Assembly: GCA_020161835.1 (NCBI GenBank)
Contig: JAIUNL010000015.1
Span: 64,707-128,706, forward strand
Length of the DNA: 64,000 bases
Source: Bacteroidota bacterium
GTDB lineage: Bacteria > Bacteroidota > JABWAT01
Direction of reading: 5' to 3'
Positions within the stretch are counted from its first letter, which is position 1. Each line of letters begins with the position of its first letter. Under the pieces are notes generated by a model that ran no database searches, was not told where the DNA came from, and saw nothing but the letters and a program-made list of their open reading frames with translations. Below, piece after piece: positions 35,323 to 43,981 of the stretch. Position numbers and translations under genes: made by a program.

Positions 35323-36237
35323 ATGTCAAAACACTTGCTCTCAACATCTGACCTTCACCATGCCTTCGCCGGAATTCAGGCGCTGAACGGAATTTCTTTG
35401 TCCGTTAACAAAGGTGAACTTTTCGGGATTATTGGTCCGGATGGGGCAGGAAAATCAACTTTGATCAGATCTATTCTGGGTATCATTGAACCTGATCAGG
35501 GAGATATTCGGCTCTTCGGTGAAGACCGCCGGAAAAACCGGAATCTGGTGAAAACCCGGGCCGGCTATTTAAGTCAGCAATTTTCTCTTTATGAAGATCT
35601 GACTGTCAATGAAAATATTGAGTTTTTTGCGCGGATTCACGGGGTTGAAAACTTCGATGAACGGCGGATTGAACTTCTTGAATTTACCCGGATGACGGCT
35701 TTTGGTGACCGGCTCGCCGGCAAACTCTCAGGCGGGATGAAACAGAAACTGGCCCTGGCTTGCACGCTCATCCATAAACCGGAAATTCTTTTTCTCGATG
35801 AACCTACGACCGGAGTTGATCCGCTTTCACGCCGTGATTTCTGGAAAATCCTGTTCGACCTGCTCAAAACCGGACTGACCATAATCGTAGCAACACCCTA
35901 CATGGATGAAGCCGAACGGTGTCACCGGATTGCACTGATCCACAAAGGAAAACTGATTGCAGTTGCAACCCCTGAAGATCTTAAAAATGAACTGGGATTT
36001 AAGGTTCTGGAAATCGTAGCATCCGATCCGAGAAAACTGCTGAAAGTCATGAAATCAACATTCAGTGAAATTGATATGCACCTCGTAGGTGAACGGGTTC
36101 ACATTCTGTTTAATCCGGCTCAAACCAATCCGGAGGTTTTTATCAGTTCCATTTCAGGCAAAAATGAAATCACATCATGGCGGGTAACTGAACCGTCAAT
36201 GGAAACGGTCTTTATTCAGAGAATCGGTCAGGGGTAG
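35323..36237 (+). CDS. ABC transporter ATP-binding protein (YbhF N-half-like)
   Basis: 304 residues. Walker A is GPDGAGKST (39-47), the signature is LSGGMKQKLALA, and Walker B is ILFLDEPTTGVDPLSRR. The switch histidine position reads IIVATPYMDEAE, so the usual His after Thr is replaced: VATP instead of V(T)TH. In E. coli YbhF two such ATPase halves are fused; here they are separate genes with tolC between them. The His to Pro change suggests this half may be the weaker ATPase (inference). Confidence 0.88.
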   Translation: MSKHLLSTSDLHHAFAGIQALNGISLSVNKGELFGIIGPDGAGKSTLIRSILGIIEPDQGDIRLFGEDRRKNRNLVKTRAGYLSQQFSLYEDLTVNENIEFFARIHGVENFDERRIELLEFTRMTAFGDRLAGKLSGGMKQKLALACTLIHKPEILFLDEPTTGVDPLSRRDFWKILFDLLKTGLTIIVATPYMDEAERCHRIALIHKGKLIAVATPEDLKNELGFKVLEIVASDPRKLLKVMKSTFSEIDMHLVGERVHILFNPAQTNPEVFISSISGKNEITSWRVTEPSMETVFIQRIGQG

Positions 36238-36632
36238 GTGGGAAGCTGTTAGCTGTTGGCTGTTAGCTATTGAGTATTCAGTCCCCCTTTGAAGGGGGTG
36301 TCCGGCTACTGCCGGAGGGGGATGTTGGAAATGCCAGTCGTGGGGCGTAGGAAATAGAGTATTATCTTCTGTCACCCTGAGTGATTTTTTCGAAGAAAAA
36401 ATAGTATCGAAGGGCGACTGATATTAAAAAGTCTATACGAAACTCTATTTTGTCTGGTATTTGAAATGTGCCATGCGTGTCGTTCTTCGATAAACCAAAA
36501 CAGCTCTGCTGTTTTGGCACTCAGAATGACACTCCCAATAGTCACGAAAATACGGTCATCCCGGGTCCCGCCCGGAATGACAACTATCAAAACTCAAAAA
36601 ATATTATTTATTTATCGTTCAGGATCACTAAA
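36238..36632. repeat. Repeat-filled gap before tolC
   Basis: There is no gene here. It contains GCTGTTAGCTGTTGGCTGTT units starting at the ABC stop (36243-36275), CCCCCTTTGAAGGGGG and CCGGCTACTGCCGG hairpins (36282-36320), a nested CCTGAGT hairpin (36371-36420) and CATCCCGGGTCCCGCCCGGAATGA (36557-36580). The longer reading frame of tolC from 36468 runs through this material and is not believed. Confidence 0.7.
36371..36420. repeat. Nested hairpin repeat, copy 3
   Basis: Outer GTCACCCTGAGTG...AGTATCGAAGGGCGAC as in copies 1-2. The inner stem is completely different: ATTTTTTC-GAA-GAAAAAAT (36384-36402), still perfectly paired. Confidence 0.8.
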
Positions 36633-37928
36633 ATGAAAACTACCGTTTTTCTATTTTTAACTGTCATTCCCTTGACAGTTTTGGGTCAAAACAAACTGAC
36701 ACTTGAGGATGCCATTCAGAAAGCTTTGGGTTCTTACGAATCCATTGGCATTGAATCTGCAAAATCGCAATCGGCACAGCTAACTGCAGAAAATGCGTTT
36801 GATAACCGGCTGCCAACCTTGAAGGCGACCGCCCGTGTTTCGAAGTTATCTGAAGTTGATCCCTTTGCACTTTCAATACAACTTCCACCTCCGGCATCCA
36901 TTGCAATAAATAAAACAATAAGTCCTTCAATCACAGAAGCTTATGCGCTAAAACTCACCGCAACGCAACCCCTTTTTACCGGATTCAAACTCACAGGTAT
37001 TCAGGAATCAGCAGAACAACTTTCATTGGCATCCCAATCTGATCTGAAGGCAAAACGGGCTGAACTGACGGTTCTCGTGGTTACAACTTATCTGAATTCG
37101 CTTGCAGCAAGAGAGATTTTATCCCTGCTGAAATCCACCGAAAAAGCATTGACTGAACGGCAGAAAGATTCTGAAGCTTTGCTCAAAAACGGACTGATCA
37201 CCGAATCAGATCTGCTGAAGGTGAAAGTCAAACTGACCGAAACTCAGGCAAACCGGATTCAGGCTGAACACAACGTCAAAATCACCGCTTTGAATCTGTC
37301 ACAGTTAACCGGAGAATCCGTTGCTGAATTCACCCAACTTGTGTCCCCTGAACCGGAACCAGCATTGCCAAGTTCAGGTGAACGGCCGGAACTTCAGGCA
37401 GCAGGATTCCGGGTTCTTGCCGCAGAAAGCATGACCAACGTTAGCCGGTCAGACTGGTACCCTTCCCTTTTTCTGCAGGCAAACTGGGATTACGCCAATC
37501 CGAATTCCCGCATTTTTCCGCAGGAAGCAAAATTTAAATCCACCTGGGATGTGAATCTGGTGATGAGTGTTGATCTCTGGACCTGGGGAACCCGCTGGCG
37601 GAATTCTGAAATGTCTGAGCTGCAGCTTCAGCAGGCAAAACTGGCCAAATCCCAAATCGAAAAGGTTGTATCTCTCGAAGAACAATCGGTTCTTGCCAGT
37701 CTGGATAAAGCGAAAGCAATGACTTCAGTTTCTCAGCTTCAGGTTGAACAAACATCAAAAAATTTATCCCTGACAGAGAATCAATACCGGAACGGACTCA
37801 TTTCAGCAACTGATCTTCTGGATGCCCAGACTCAGGAACTTTCCGCACGGGTTCAGCAGATTCAAAACCGGCTGGACCTGATCACCAACCAATGGAAACT
37901 GAAAAAAGCCCGGGGAGTTCTGCCGTGA
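36633..37928 (+). CDS. TolC-family outer membrane efflux protein
   Basis: The start is ATG 36633, giving 431 residues with a Sec signal (MKTTVFLFLTVIPLTVLGQ). Two OEP repeats can be followed: NKLTLEDAIQKALGS opens the first, and long Gln/Ala/Leu helices are prominent (VEQTSKNLSLTENQYRNGLI, and SATDLLDAQTQELSARVQQ). It would form the outer-membrane channel for the adaptor and ABC proteins of this locus. A GTG-start ABC gene overlaps its stop codon. Confidence 0.9.
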   Translation: MKTTVFLFLTVIPLTVLGQNKLTLEDAIQKALGSYESIGIESAKSQSAQLTAENAFDNRLPTLKATARVSKLSEVDPFALSIQLPPPASIAINKTISPSITEAYALKLTATQPLFTGFKLTGIQESAEQLSLASQSDLKAKRAELTVLVVTTYLNSLAAREILSLLKSTEKALTERQKDSEALLKNGLITESDLLKVKVKLTETQANRIQAEHNVKITALNLSQLTGESVAEFTQLVSPEPEPALPSSGERPELQAAGFRVLAAESMTNVSRSDWYPSLFLQANWDYANPNSRIFPQEAKFKSTWDVNLVMSVDLWTWGTRWRNSEMSELQLQQAKLAKSQIEKVVSLEEQSVLASLDKAKAMTSVSQLQVEQTSKNLSLTENQYRNGLISATDLLDAQTQELSARVQQIQNRLDLITNQWKLKKARGVLP

Positions 37929-38881
37929 CCAACGGATTTTCCATTGACATCAAAAATCTGACAAAAAAATTCGGTGCTTTTACGGCGGTGGATGATGTGT
38001 CCTTTTCCGTCAAAAAAGGAGAAATCTTCGGGTTTTTGGGTCCGAACGGATCCGGGAAATCAACCACCATCCGGATGCTGTGCGGACTTATGTCACCCAC
38101 GTCAGGAACGGCTGAAGTTGCCGGGTTCGATATCAACCAAAATCCGGAGCAGGTGAAAACGAAAATCGGGTACATGAGTCAACGGTTCAGTTTGTACAAC
38201 GACATTACCGTGAGTCAGAATATTGATTTCTGGGGAACCCTGTACAAAGTAAGTGCTTCAGACATGAAAGAAAGAAAAGAAACCCTGATTGCAGACCTGA
38301 ATCTCGAAGACTGGAAAAACCGGCTGACCCAAACCCTTCCGGGCGGAATCAAGCAACGGCTTGCTCTGGGTTGTGCCATGCTTCACCAGCCTGAAATTAT
38401 TTTCCTTGATGAACCTACCGGTGGTGTTGATCCGGTTTCCAGACGGAATTTCTGGTCAGTTATCGATCAGCTTTCTGCTTCCGGAACCACGGTTTTTGTG
38501 ACGACTCACTTTCTCGATGAAGCCGAATATTGCCAGAATGTGGGCATGATTTACAACGCAAAACTCATTGCACTGGGCAGCCCGACAGCCCTAAGGGAAA
38601 ATACGTTTAAAGAAACCAGTATTGAGCTGGACGTTTCAAACCCGATGGAAGCTGTGAGCATCATTCCGGATCACCCTGATGTGGCAGAATCTTCCATTTT
38701 CGGCAATCTGGTTCATGCCATTCTGAAGCCGGGCATCAGCTGGTCGCCCGATGTTGAAACTTCATTCCGCACGTTTCTTGAAAACCGCCACCTGGTTTTG
38801 AAATCGGCTGAACCGGTCGTTCCAAGCCTCGAAGATGTTTTTATCCACCTGATCGATCAGATCTCAAAAGGAAAAGCTTAA
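37925..38881 (+). CDS. ABC transporter ATP-binding protein (YbhF C-half-like)
   Basis: I prefer the GTG at 37925: GGGGAG lies 7 bases upstream of it, it overlaps the tolC stop (GTGA), and the protein then begins directly with the ABC core. ATG 37892 has no ribosome-binding site. The protein has 318 residues: Walker A GPNGSGKST, signature LPGGIKQRLALG (Pro for Ser in LSGG), Walker B IIFLDEPTGGVDPVSRR and switch His in TVFVTTHFLDEAE. It pairs with the ATPase at 35323-36237. Confidence 0.88.
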   Translation: MTNGFSIDIKNLTKKFGAFTAVDDVSFSVKKGEIFGFLGPNGSGKSTTIRMLCGLMSPTSGTAEVAGFDINQNPEQVKTKIGYMSQRFSLYNDITVSQNIDFWGTLYKVSASDMKERKETLIADLNLEDWKNRLTQTLPGGIKQRLALGCAMLHQPEIIFLDEPTGGVDPVSRRNFWSVIDQLSASGTTVFVTTHFLDEAEYCQNVGMIYNAKLIALGSPTALRENTFKETSIELDVSNPMEAVSIIPDHPDVAESSIFGNLVHAILKPGISWSPDVETSFRTFLENRHLVLKSAEPVVPSLEDVFIHLIDQISKGKA

Positions 38882-39318
38882 TGAAAGAAATTCGTGAAGA
38901 TATTCAGATTCTGGCTCCGGCAGGCGTTGTCTGGTCCATTTTAATGGATTTTGAAAAGTACCCTGAGTGGAATCCGTTTATTCTTTCCATTTCCGGCAAA
39001 AAAGAAAAAGGTGCCAAACTGAAGGTAAAACTTCAGCCGCCGGGTCAGCGGGGAATGACTTTCCGACCAACGGTCATTGAACTGGAAACGGGAAAACATT
39101 TTGCGTGGCTCGGGAAAGTTTTGTTTCACGGACTTTTCGACGGTGAACATCATTTCAAACTGATCGAAAAAGATGAGCATACCACATTACTGCGCCATTA
39201 TGAATATTTTTCGGGAATTCTGGTTGCTCCGCTCATGAAAAACCTGATGGGACCTACCCGGGAAGGATTTGCAGCCATGAACCTTGCTTTAAAACAAAGA
39301 GCAGAACAAATCAAATGA
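38881..39318 (+). CDS. SRPBCC-fold (START-like) protein within the efflux operon
   Basis: 145 residues with the hallmark of polyketide-cyclase/SRPBCC proteins: VWSILMDFEKYPEWNPFI near the N-terminus and a long C-terminal helix (MGPTREGFAAMNLALKQRAE). The fold binds hydrophobic ligands in a deep cavity. The start shares a base with the preceding stop (TAATG) and its end overlaps the permease gene by 4 bases, so it is truly part of the operon. Such a protein is not a standard exporter component; it may bind or detoxify the exported compound. Confidence 0.85.
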   Translation: MKEIREDIQILAPAGVVWSILMDFEKYPEWNPFILSISGKKEKGAKLKVKLQPPGQRGMTFRPTVIELETGKHFAWLGKVLFHGLFDGEHHFKLIEKDEHTTLLRHYEYFSGILVAPLMKNLMGPTREGFAAMNLALKQRAEQIK

Positions 39319-40454
39319 AATCACTGAATTTTGGGCGGATGAAAGTCGTTGCCCTGAAGGAATTCCGCCAGATCGGCCGTGACCGCCGGAGTCTGGGAAT
39401 CTACATTTTCCTGCCCATTTTTATGCTGCTGATGTTTGGTTACGCCCTTACCTATGACGTCAAAGAAGTACGTCTTGGCATTCTTGATCAGAGCAGAACG
39501 GCTGATTCCCGTGAATTCATCAGCAAATTTACCGAGACTGAATTTTTTGCCTACGGAATGACGGTTGACCGTTATGGCGATGCTGATTATTTGCTGGATA
39601 AACGCATTGTGGTTGCAATTCTGGTCATCCCGCCTGATTTCAGCCGCAAGATTCTTGCCGGTTCGGAAAGCCAGGTTCAGATTCTGGTGGATGGAAGTAA
39701 CGCAAACGAAGCCACCCAGGTTCAGAGTTATTTTTCACTGATTACCAGTCAGTTCAATCAAAAATTCAGGATGGATTTTCTTGCCCGGAACGGACAAAAT
39801 CAATATTTGCCGATGGATATCCGTCCCAGAATCTGGTACAATCCGGAACTGAGAAGTTCACGCTATCTGGTTCCCGGGCTGATTGTTTACATCATGATGC
39901 TGCTTGCCGTCATTTCAACGGCGGTTTCCATCGTCAGGGAAAAAGAACGGCGGACACTTGAACAACTCATGATTTCCCCAATCAAACCGGCTGAACTGAT
40001 TCTGGGAAAAACAATTCCCTATCTCATCATTTCCCTGATTGCCGCTTACGGAATTCTGACTGCCGCCTGGTTCCTTTTTGGTGCAACGGTAGCCGGCAGT
40101 CACCTGTATTTATTCCTGATTGTGCTTCTGTTCCTGATTGGTGCGCTCGGGCTCGGACTTCTCATTTCTACGATTGCACCCAATCAATCGGTTGCGTTTA
40201 TGATTGCAGCGTTTGTCTCGGTTCTTCCGACGATTTTGCTTTCCGGTTTTATTTTCCCCATTGAATCGATGCATCCGTTTTTGCAAGCCGTTTCTCTCGT
40301 CATTCCGGGACGGTATTTTCTTGAAGCCTTAAGATTTATCATCATCAAAGGCGCCGGTCCTGAAGCCTGGTGGCCCGATCTGGTTGGACTCATCGTCTTT
40401 GTCACTATCGTACTTGGAATCACAAGAACAAAACTGAATCAGTTAATCAGATGA
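39315..40454 (+). CDS. ABC-2 type permease (YbhS/YbhR-like) 1
   Basis: 379 residues. An N-terminal membrane helix (LGIYIFLPIFMLLMFGYALT) is followed by a large periplasmic domain of about 150 residues, then five helices. The coupling region has KERRTLEQLMISPIKPAELILGK. It is homologous to the next permease gene; together they form the membrane core of the exporter. Confidence 0.92.
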   Translation: MKSLNFGRMKVVALKEFRQIGRDRRSLGIYIFLPIFMLLMFGYALTYDVKEVRLGILDQSRTADSREFISKFTETEFFAYGMTVDRYGDADYLLDKRIVVAILVIPPDFSRKILAGSESQVQILVDGSNANEATQVQSYFSLITSQFNQKFRMDFLARNGQNQYLPMDIRPRIWYNPELRSSRYLVPGLIVYIMMLLAVISTAVSIVREKERRTLEQLMISPIKPAELILGKTIPYLIISLIAAYGILTAAWFLFGATVAGSHLYLFLIVLLFLIGALGLGLLISTIAPNQSVAFMIAAFVSVLPTILLSGFIFPIESMHPFLQAVSLVIPGRYFLEALRFIIIKGAGPEAWWPDLVGLIVFVTIVLGITRTKLNQLIR

Positions 40455-40686
40455 GAATGAAACAGGACAAACTGTATATATTGAAAATTACGCTTTTGCC
40501 TTTTAGCTAGGCAAAGTTGTCATCCCGGACTTGATCCGGGATCCATGCCTTTTATACTGGATTCCCGCCTTCGTGGGAATGACAAAAAATGTGTTTATTG
40601 CTATTCTGAAATGGGTGTCATTCCCGCGAAGGCGGGAATCCATGCCTTTATTATTCATTTTTCCTTTTACTTAAAACAAAAACCTT
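40455..40686. repeat. Gap with REP-like units between the two permease genes
   Basis: There is no gene here. A divergent left unit (CATCCCGGACTTGATCCGGG) and a right unit CGCCTTCGTGGGAATGAC form a pair at 40518-40582, and a single unit GTCATTCCCGCGAAGGCGGG lies at 40616-40646. The reading frames through this gap are repeat artefacts. Confidence 0.75.
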
Positions 40687-41814
40687 ATGCAAACCCTGCT
40701 CGCTATGATCCGGAAAGAGTTTCTTCAACTGAAGGAAGACAAACGCCTGCTGGCGATTTCTCTGGTTGCCCCAGTTATCATGGTGACCCTTTTTTCCTAT
40801 GCCGCCAATATTGACGTCAACAATATCAAAGTGGCGTTTGTCGATCCTGATAACTCTTCAATTACCCGTGAAATCCGTGATAAATTCAGTCAGTCGGGAT
40901 ATTTCACGGTGACCGAAGTCGGGAAAGATGCCCGGGAAGCTGATTACTGGCTCGATGCCGGCAAAGCACGGGTTGTCGTCGTTTTTCCTGAGGATTTCTC
41001 TGCAAAAATCCAGCAACGGATTTCTGCTCCGGTTCAGCTTTTAATCGATGGTGCTGACGGAAATACAGCCAGTATTGCAACTGCCTATTCGATGGGAATT
41101 CTGAATACTTACAATCAGCAGATCATCACCGAAATCATGAATACCCTCCCCGTCAAACCGAAATTGGCTTCTGTTTCTGCTGAAACCCGTATCTGGTACA
41201 ATCCTGATCTGAAAACCATGAATTTCATGGTTCCCGGAATCCTGTGTCTGGTTTTACTGATTTCGACGATGATCACCACGTCCATGTCGATTGTAAAAGA
41301 AAAGGAACTTGGAACCCTTGAACAACTGATCGTGACGCCAATTAAACCCTGGCAGATCATCGGCGGGAAACTGCTTCCCTTTTCCATTACTGCCACGATT
41401 GTGGTCATTTTGCTTCTTGGCGTCAATTCAGTTCTGATGGAAGTTCCGCTCAGGGGAAATGTCTTTGCTCTTATTTTTCTGATTTACATTTATCTGATCA
41501 CCACACTCGGACTCGGTCTTTTTATTTCAACGGTTTCAAACACCCAGCAACAAGCTGCTTTAACCGCCATTTTCATGATTATGCCGCCGATGATTTTCTT
41601 TTCCGGTTTCATTTTCCCGGTTGAAAATATGCAGATGATTATTCAATGGATTTCAGTGATTATCCCGTTGAAATATATGCTGGTCATGGTTCGAGGCATT
41701 TTCCTGAAAGGAATCGGACTGGAACTGATGTGGCAGGAAGCCCTGATCCTCTTCGGATTTTCAGTGCTGATTTTATGGGGCGCAATTATGAGATTCAGTA
41801 AAAAACTGGAGTAA
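40687..41814 (+). CDS. ABC-2 type permease (YbhS/YbhR-like) 2
   Basis: 375 residues with the same architecture as the preceding permease: KEFLQLKEDKRLLAISLVAP, then an extracytoplasmic domain, the coupling segment KEKELGTLEQLIVTPIKPW and FFSGFIFPVENM. The paired permeases match the YbhS/YbhR arrangement. It is the last gene of the locus. Confidence 0.92.
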   Translation: MQTLLAMIRKEFLQLKEDKRLLAISLVAPVIMVTLFSYAANIDVNNIKVAFVDPDNSSITREIRDKFSQSGYFTVTEVGKDAREADYWLDAGKARVVVVFPEDFSAKIQQRISAPVQLLIDGADGNTASIATAYSMGILNTYNQQIITEIMNTLPVKPKLASVSAETRIWYNPDLKTMNFMVPGILCLVLLISTMITTSMSIVKEKELGTLEQLIVTPIKPWQIIGGKLLPFSITATIVVILLLGVNSVLMEVPLRGNVFALIFLIYIYLITTLGLGLFISTVSNTQQQAALTAIFMIMPPMIFFSGFIFPVENMQMIIQWISVIIPLKYMLVMVRGIFLKGIGLELMWQEALILFGFSVLILWGAIMRFSKKLE

Positions 41815-41915
41815 ACCTTCACCGTCTCAAATTATAATAAAAATCCGGACCCGTGATTTCTTTTTTCAAAATATGTATCTTTTTGAAAACTTTAATCTGG
41901 CAAAGGAATTAAAAC

Positions 41916-43874
41916 CTGATTCCAATCAATACACCCGGAATAAAAACCTGGCTGGGTATTTCACTTTTCCTGCTGCCGGGAATGGAATTTGCTTTCGGGC
42001 AATCCAATTCTGCAGTCCCAAGGTTGCCAGACTCCCTTGTCAACCGCCCTGACAGTATTCTCATTTCATCCTACCTTTCCATTGGTCAGAAGTATGCAGA
42101 CTCAAGCAATACACAGGCCTTATTTTACCTGAATACCGGACTTGAACTTTCGAAAAAGAACAAAAGCGATTTCAAAACGGCTGAATATTATTCAAGTATT
42201 GCCGGAATCCATTCCCGCTGGGGTGATTACACCGTAGCTCTTGAAAATTTTATAAAAGCCTATGAACTCTTTGACAGTCTGGGTGCTGAACGTCAGATTG
42301 CCAGAACATTGCTCAGAATCGGCAATCTTTTCTGGTTTCAAAAGGATTTTAAAAATGCAATTTCTTACTATGAACGATCAAAATCGATCAGCGACAAAAT
42401 TGGTGATGCGGTTGTCTCCAATTACGCATTCGGGAACATCGGGCTCTGTTTTAATCAGTTGGGAGAGTTCGACAAAGCTCTTGAAATCCATCGTGCAAAA
42501 TTAAAGAAATCAATTGAGCTGAAAGACACCGTTGGGATTGCAATAGATTATCTGAACATTGCCTCTGACCTGATGGGTTTAAAACAATATCAGCAGGCCC
42601 TTACCTTTTTTAAAAAAGCAGAAATACTTTCGGACAAACATCTTGCCCGGGATGCTGTCACGCAGCTTTATTCCGATATGGCCAATTTGTATTTCAATAT
42701 TGGTGAATTTAAAAATGCTGATTTTTACATTTCGAAAAGTCTTGCATATGCACGGAAATACAAGTTCCCGGTTATTCAGGCAGATGCCCTCTTTCTAAAA
42801 TCAAAAATTGATTCTGCATTCGGAAATTTCAGAAGTGCATTTCTTGCACTTGCAGAAAACCGGGTGATCAGAGACAGTATCAGTACTGCCGAAATAAAAA
42901 AGCAAACCAGTATCATTGAAAAACAATTCGACCTTAAAATGTCGAAAAGAGAACAGGAATTACTCAAACAGGAAAATAAGATTCAGAAAGAATTGCTCGA
43001 AAAAAGTGAAAACCTGAATGTTTTGATTACCCTGATCGGTATCATTCTGCTTTTCCTGATCATTGCAGTTTTTCTGGCCTACCGGTTTAAACAGAAAGCC
43101 CATCTTCAGTCGGTCGAACAGAACACCCTTTTAAATAAGACCAATGTTAAACTGCAGGAACTGAATGCAACCAAAGACAAGTTCTTTTCAATCATTGCCC
43201 ATGACATCAGAAACCCGTTAACCCCGGCTCTGGGTTTTTCTGATCTTTTATTCAATCAGTATGATCTCCTGGACGACGAAACCCGAAAAAAGCACGCAAA
43301 ACGGATTTTTCTTGCCATCTCTGATCTCCACAAATTGCTTGAGAATCTGTTGCAATGGAGCCGGGCACAAACGGGGGCACTGGCCTATTCACCCAAACCT
43401 ATACGGCTGACAAAAGAGATCGAAACGGTTCTGGGACTTTACAGATCAACGGCCGATGAGAAAACTATTTCATTAATCAATGAAACCGATCAGGATCTTG
43501 TTGTCTGGGCGGATGGTGATTTACTTTCCGGAATTCTAAGAAATCTGGTTAATAACGCCATCAAATTCACAGGTGAACAAGGAAGTGTGAAAATTCAGAC
43601 GGAGTCCATCAATCCGGACATGTTAAAAATCAAAGTTGTAGATAATGGCGTGGGAATCAGTCTCGAAAATCAGTATAAAATTTTCAGGTTGGATCAGACG
43701 GTTTCGCAGAAAGGTACATCTGGCGAAAATGGAACGGGACTCGGGTTGATTCTATGCAAGGAATTTGCTGAGAAAAACAGAGGCGAAATCGGATTTTTCA
43801 GTGAGGAAGGAAAAGGAACAACCTTCTGGTTTACAGTTCCTTTTGCCCATTTTGGAATCAGTGAAAGTGTTTGA
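41916..43874 (+). CDS. TPR-containing membrane sensor histidine kinase, probable non-ATG start
   Basis: The first ATG is at 41982, but upstream codons back to 41913 stay open and encode a signal peptide (IKTWLGISLFLLPGMEFAFG). AAAGGA (41902-41907) suits CTG 41916 or ATT 41919; the frame has a stop at 41910 and no ATG, GTG or TTG. The mature part has about six TPR-like repeats (periplasmic) and a membrane helix LITLIGIILLFLIIAVFLAY. The H-box is HDIRNPLTPALGFSDLL (His407 counted from the ATG), and the ATPase motifs are DNGVGISLENQYKIF and GTGLGLILCKEF. No regulator gene is adjacent. Confidence 0.85.
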   Translation: MIPINTPGIKTWLGISLFLLPGMEFAFGQSNSAVPRLPDSLVNRPDSILISSYLSIGQKYADSSNTQALFYLNTGLELSKKNKSDFKTAEYYSSIAGIHSRWGDYTVALENFIKAYELFDSLGAERQIARTLLRIGNLFWFQKDFKNAISYYERSKSISDKIGDAVVSNYAFGNIGLCFNQLGEFDKALEIHRAKLKKSIELKDTVGIAIDYLNIASDLMGLKQYQQALTFFKKAEILSDKHLARDAVTQLYSDMANLYFNIGEFKNADFYISKSLAYARKYKFPVIQADALFLKSKIDSAFGNFRSAFLALAENRVIRDSISTAEIKKQTSIIEKQFDLKMSKREQELLKQENKIQKELLEKSENLNVLITLIGIILLFLIIAVFLAYRFKQKAHLQSVEQNTLLNKTNVKLQELNATKDKFFSIIAHDIRNPLTPALGFSDLLFNQYDLLDDETRKKHAKRIFLAISDLHKLLENLLQWSRAQTGALAYSPKPIRLTKEIETVLGLYRSTADEKTISLINETDQDLVVWADGDLLSGILRNLVNNAIKFTGEQGSVKIQTESINPDMLKIKVVDNGVGISLENQYKIFRLDQTVSQKGTSGENGTGLGLILCKEFAEKNRGEIGFFSEEGKGTTFWFTVPFAHFGISESV

Positions 43875-43919
43875 ACACCTGGTTTTCGGTGTTTCACCTC
43901 AAAGGTAAAAAAGCTTTTG

Positions 43920-43959
43920 AGAAAAAGTCATTGGATGAGTTTTAAAGAAACTCATCCAA
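43920..43959 (-). terminator. Terminator after the SPFH gene
   Basis: Stem TTGGATGAGTTT (43931-43942) / AAACTCATCCAA (43948-43959) with a 5-base loop. On the minus strand it is followed by a T-rich run (TGACTTTTTC), as expected for a rho-independent terminator of the SPFH gene ending at 43982. Confidence 0.75.
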
Positions 43960-43981
43960 CAGTTCATTCTTTTAAAGTCAG

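Noticed and set aside
36468..36632. Longer TolC reading frame from 36468
   Set aside because: It runs through repeat DNA and places 55 residues before an obvious signal peptide starting at 36633.
42262..42504. 80-codon frame inside the TPR kinase gene
   Set aside because: It is a same-strand alternative frame within a well-supported coding region.
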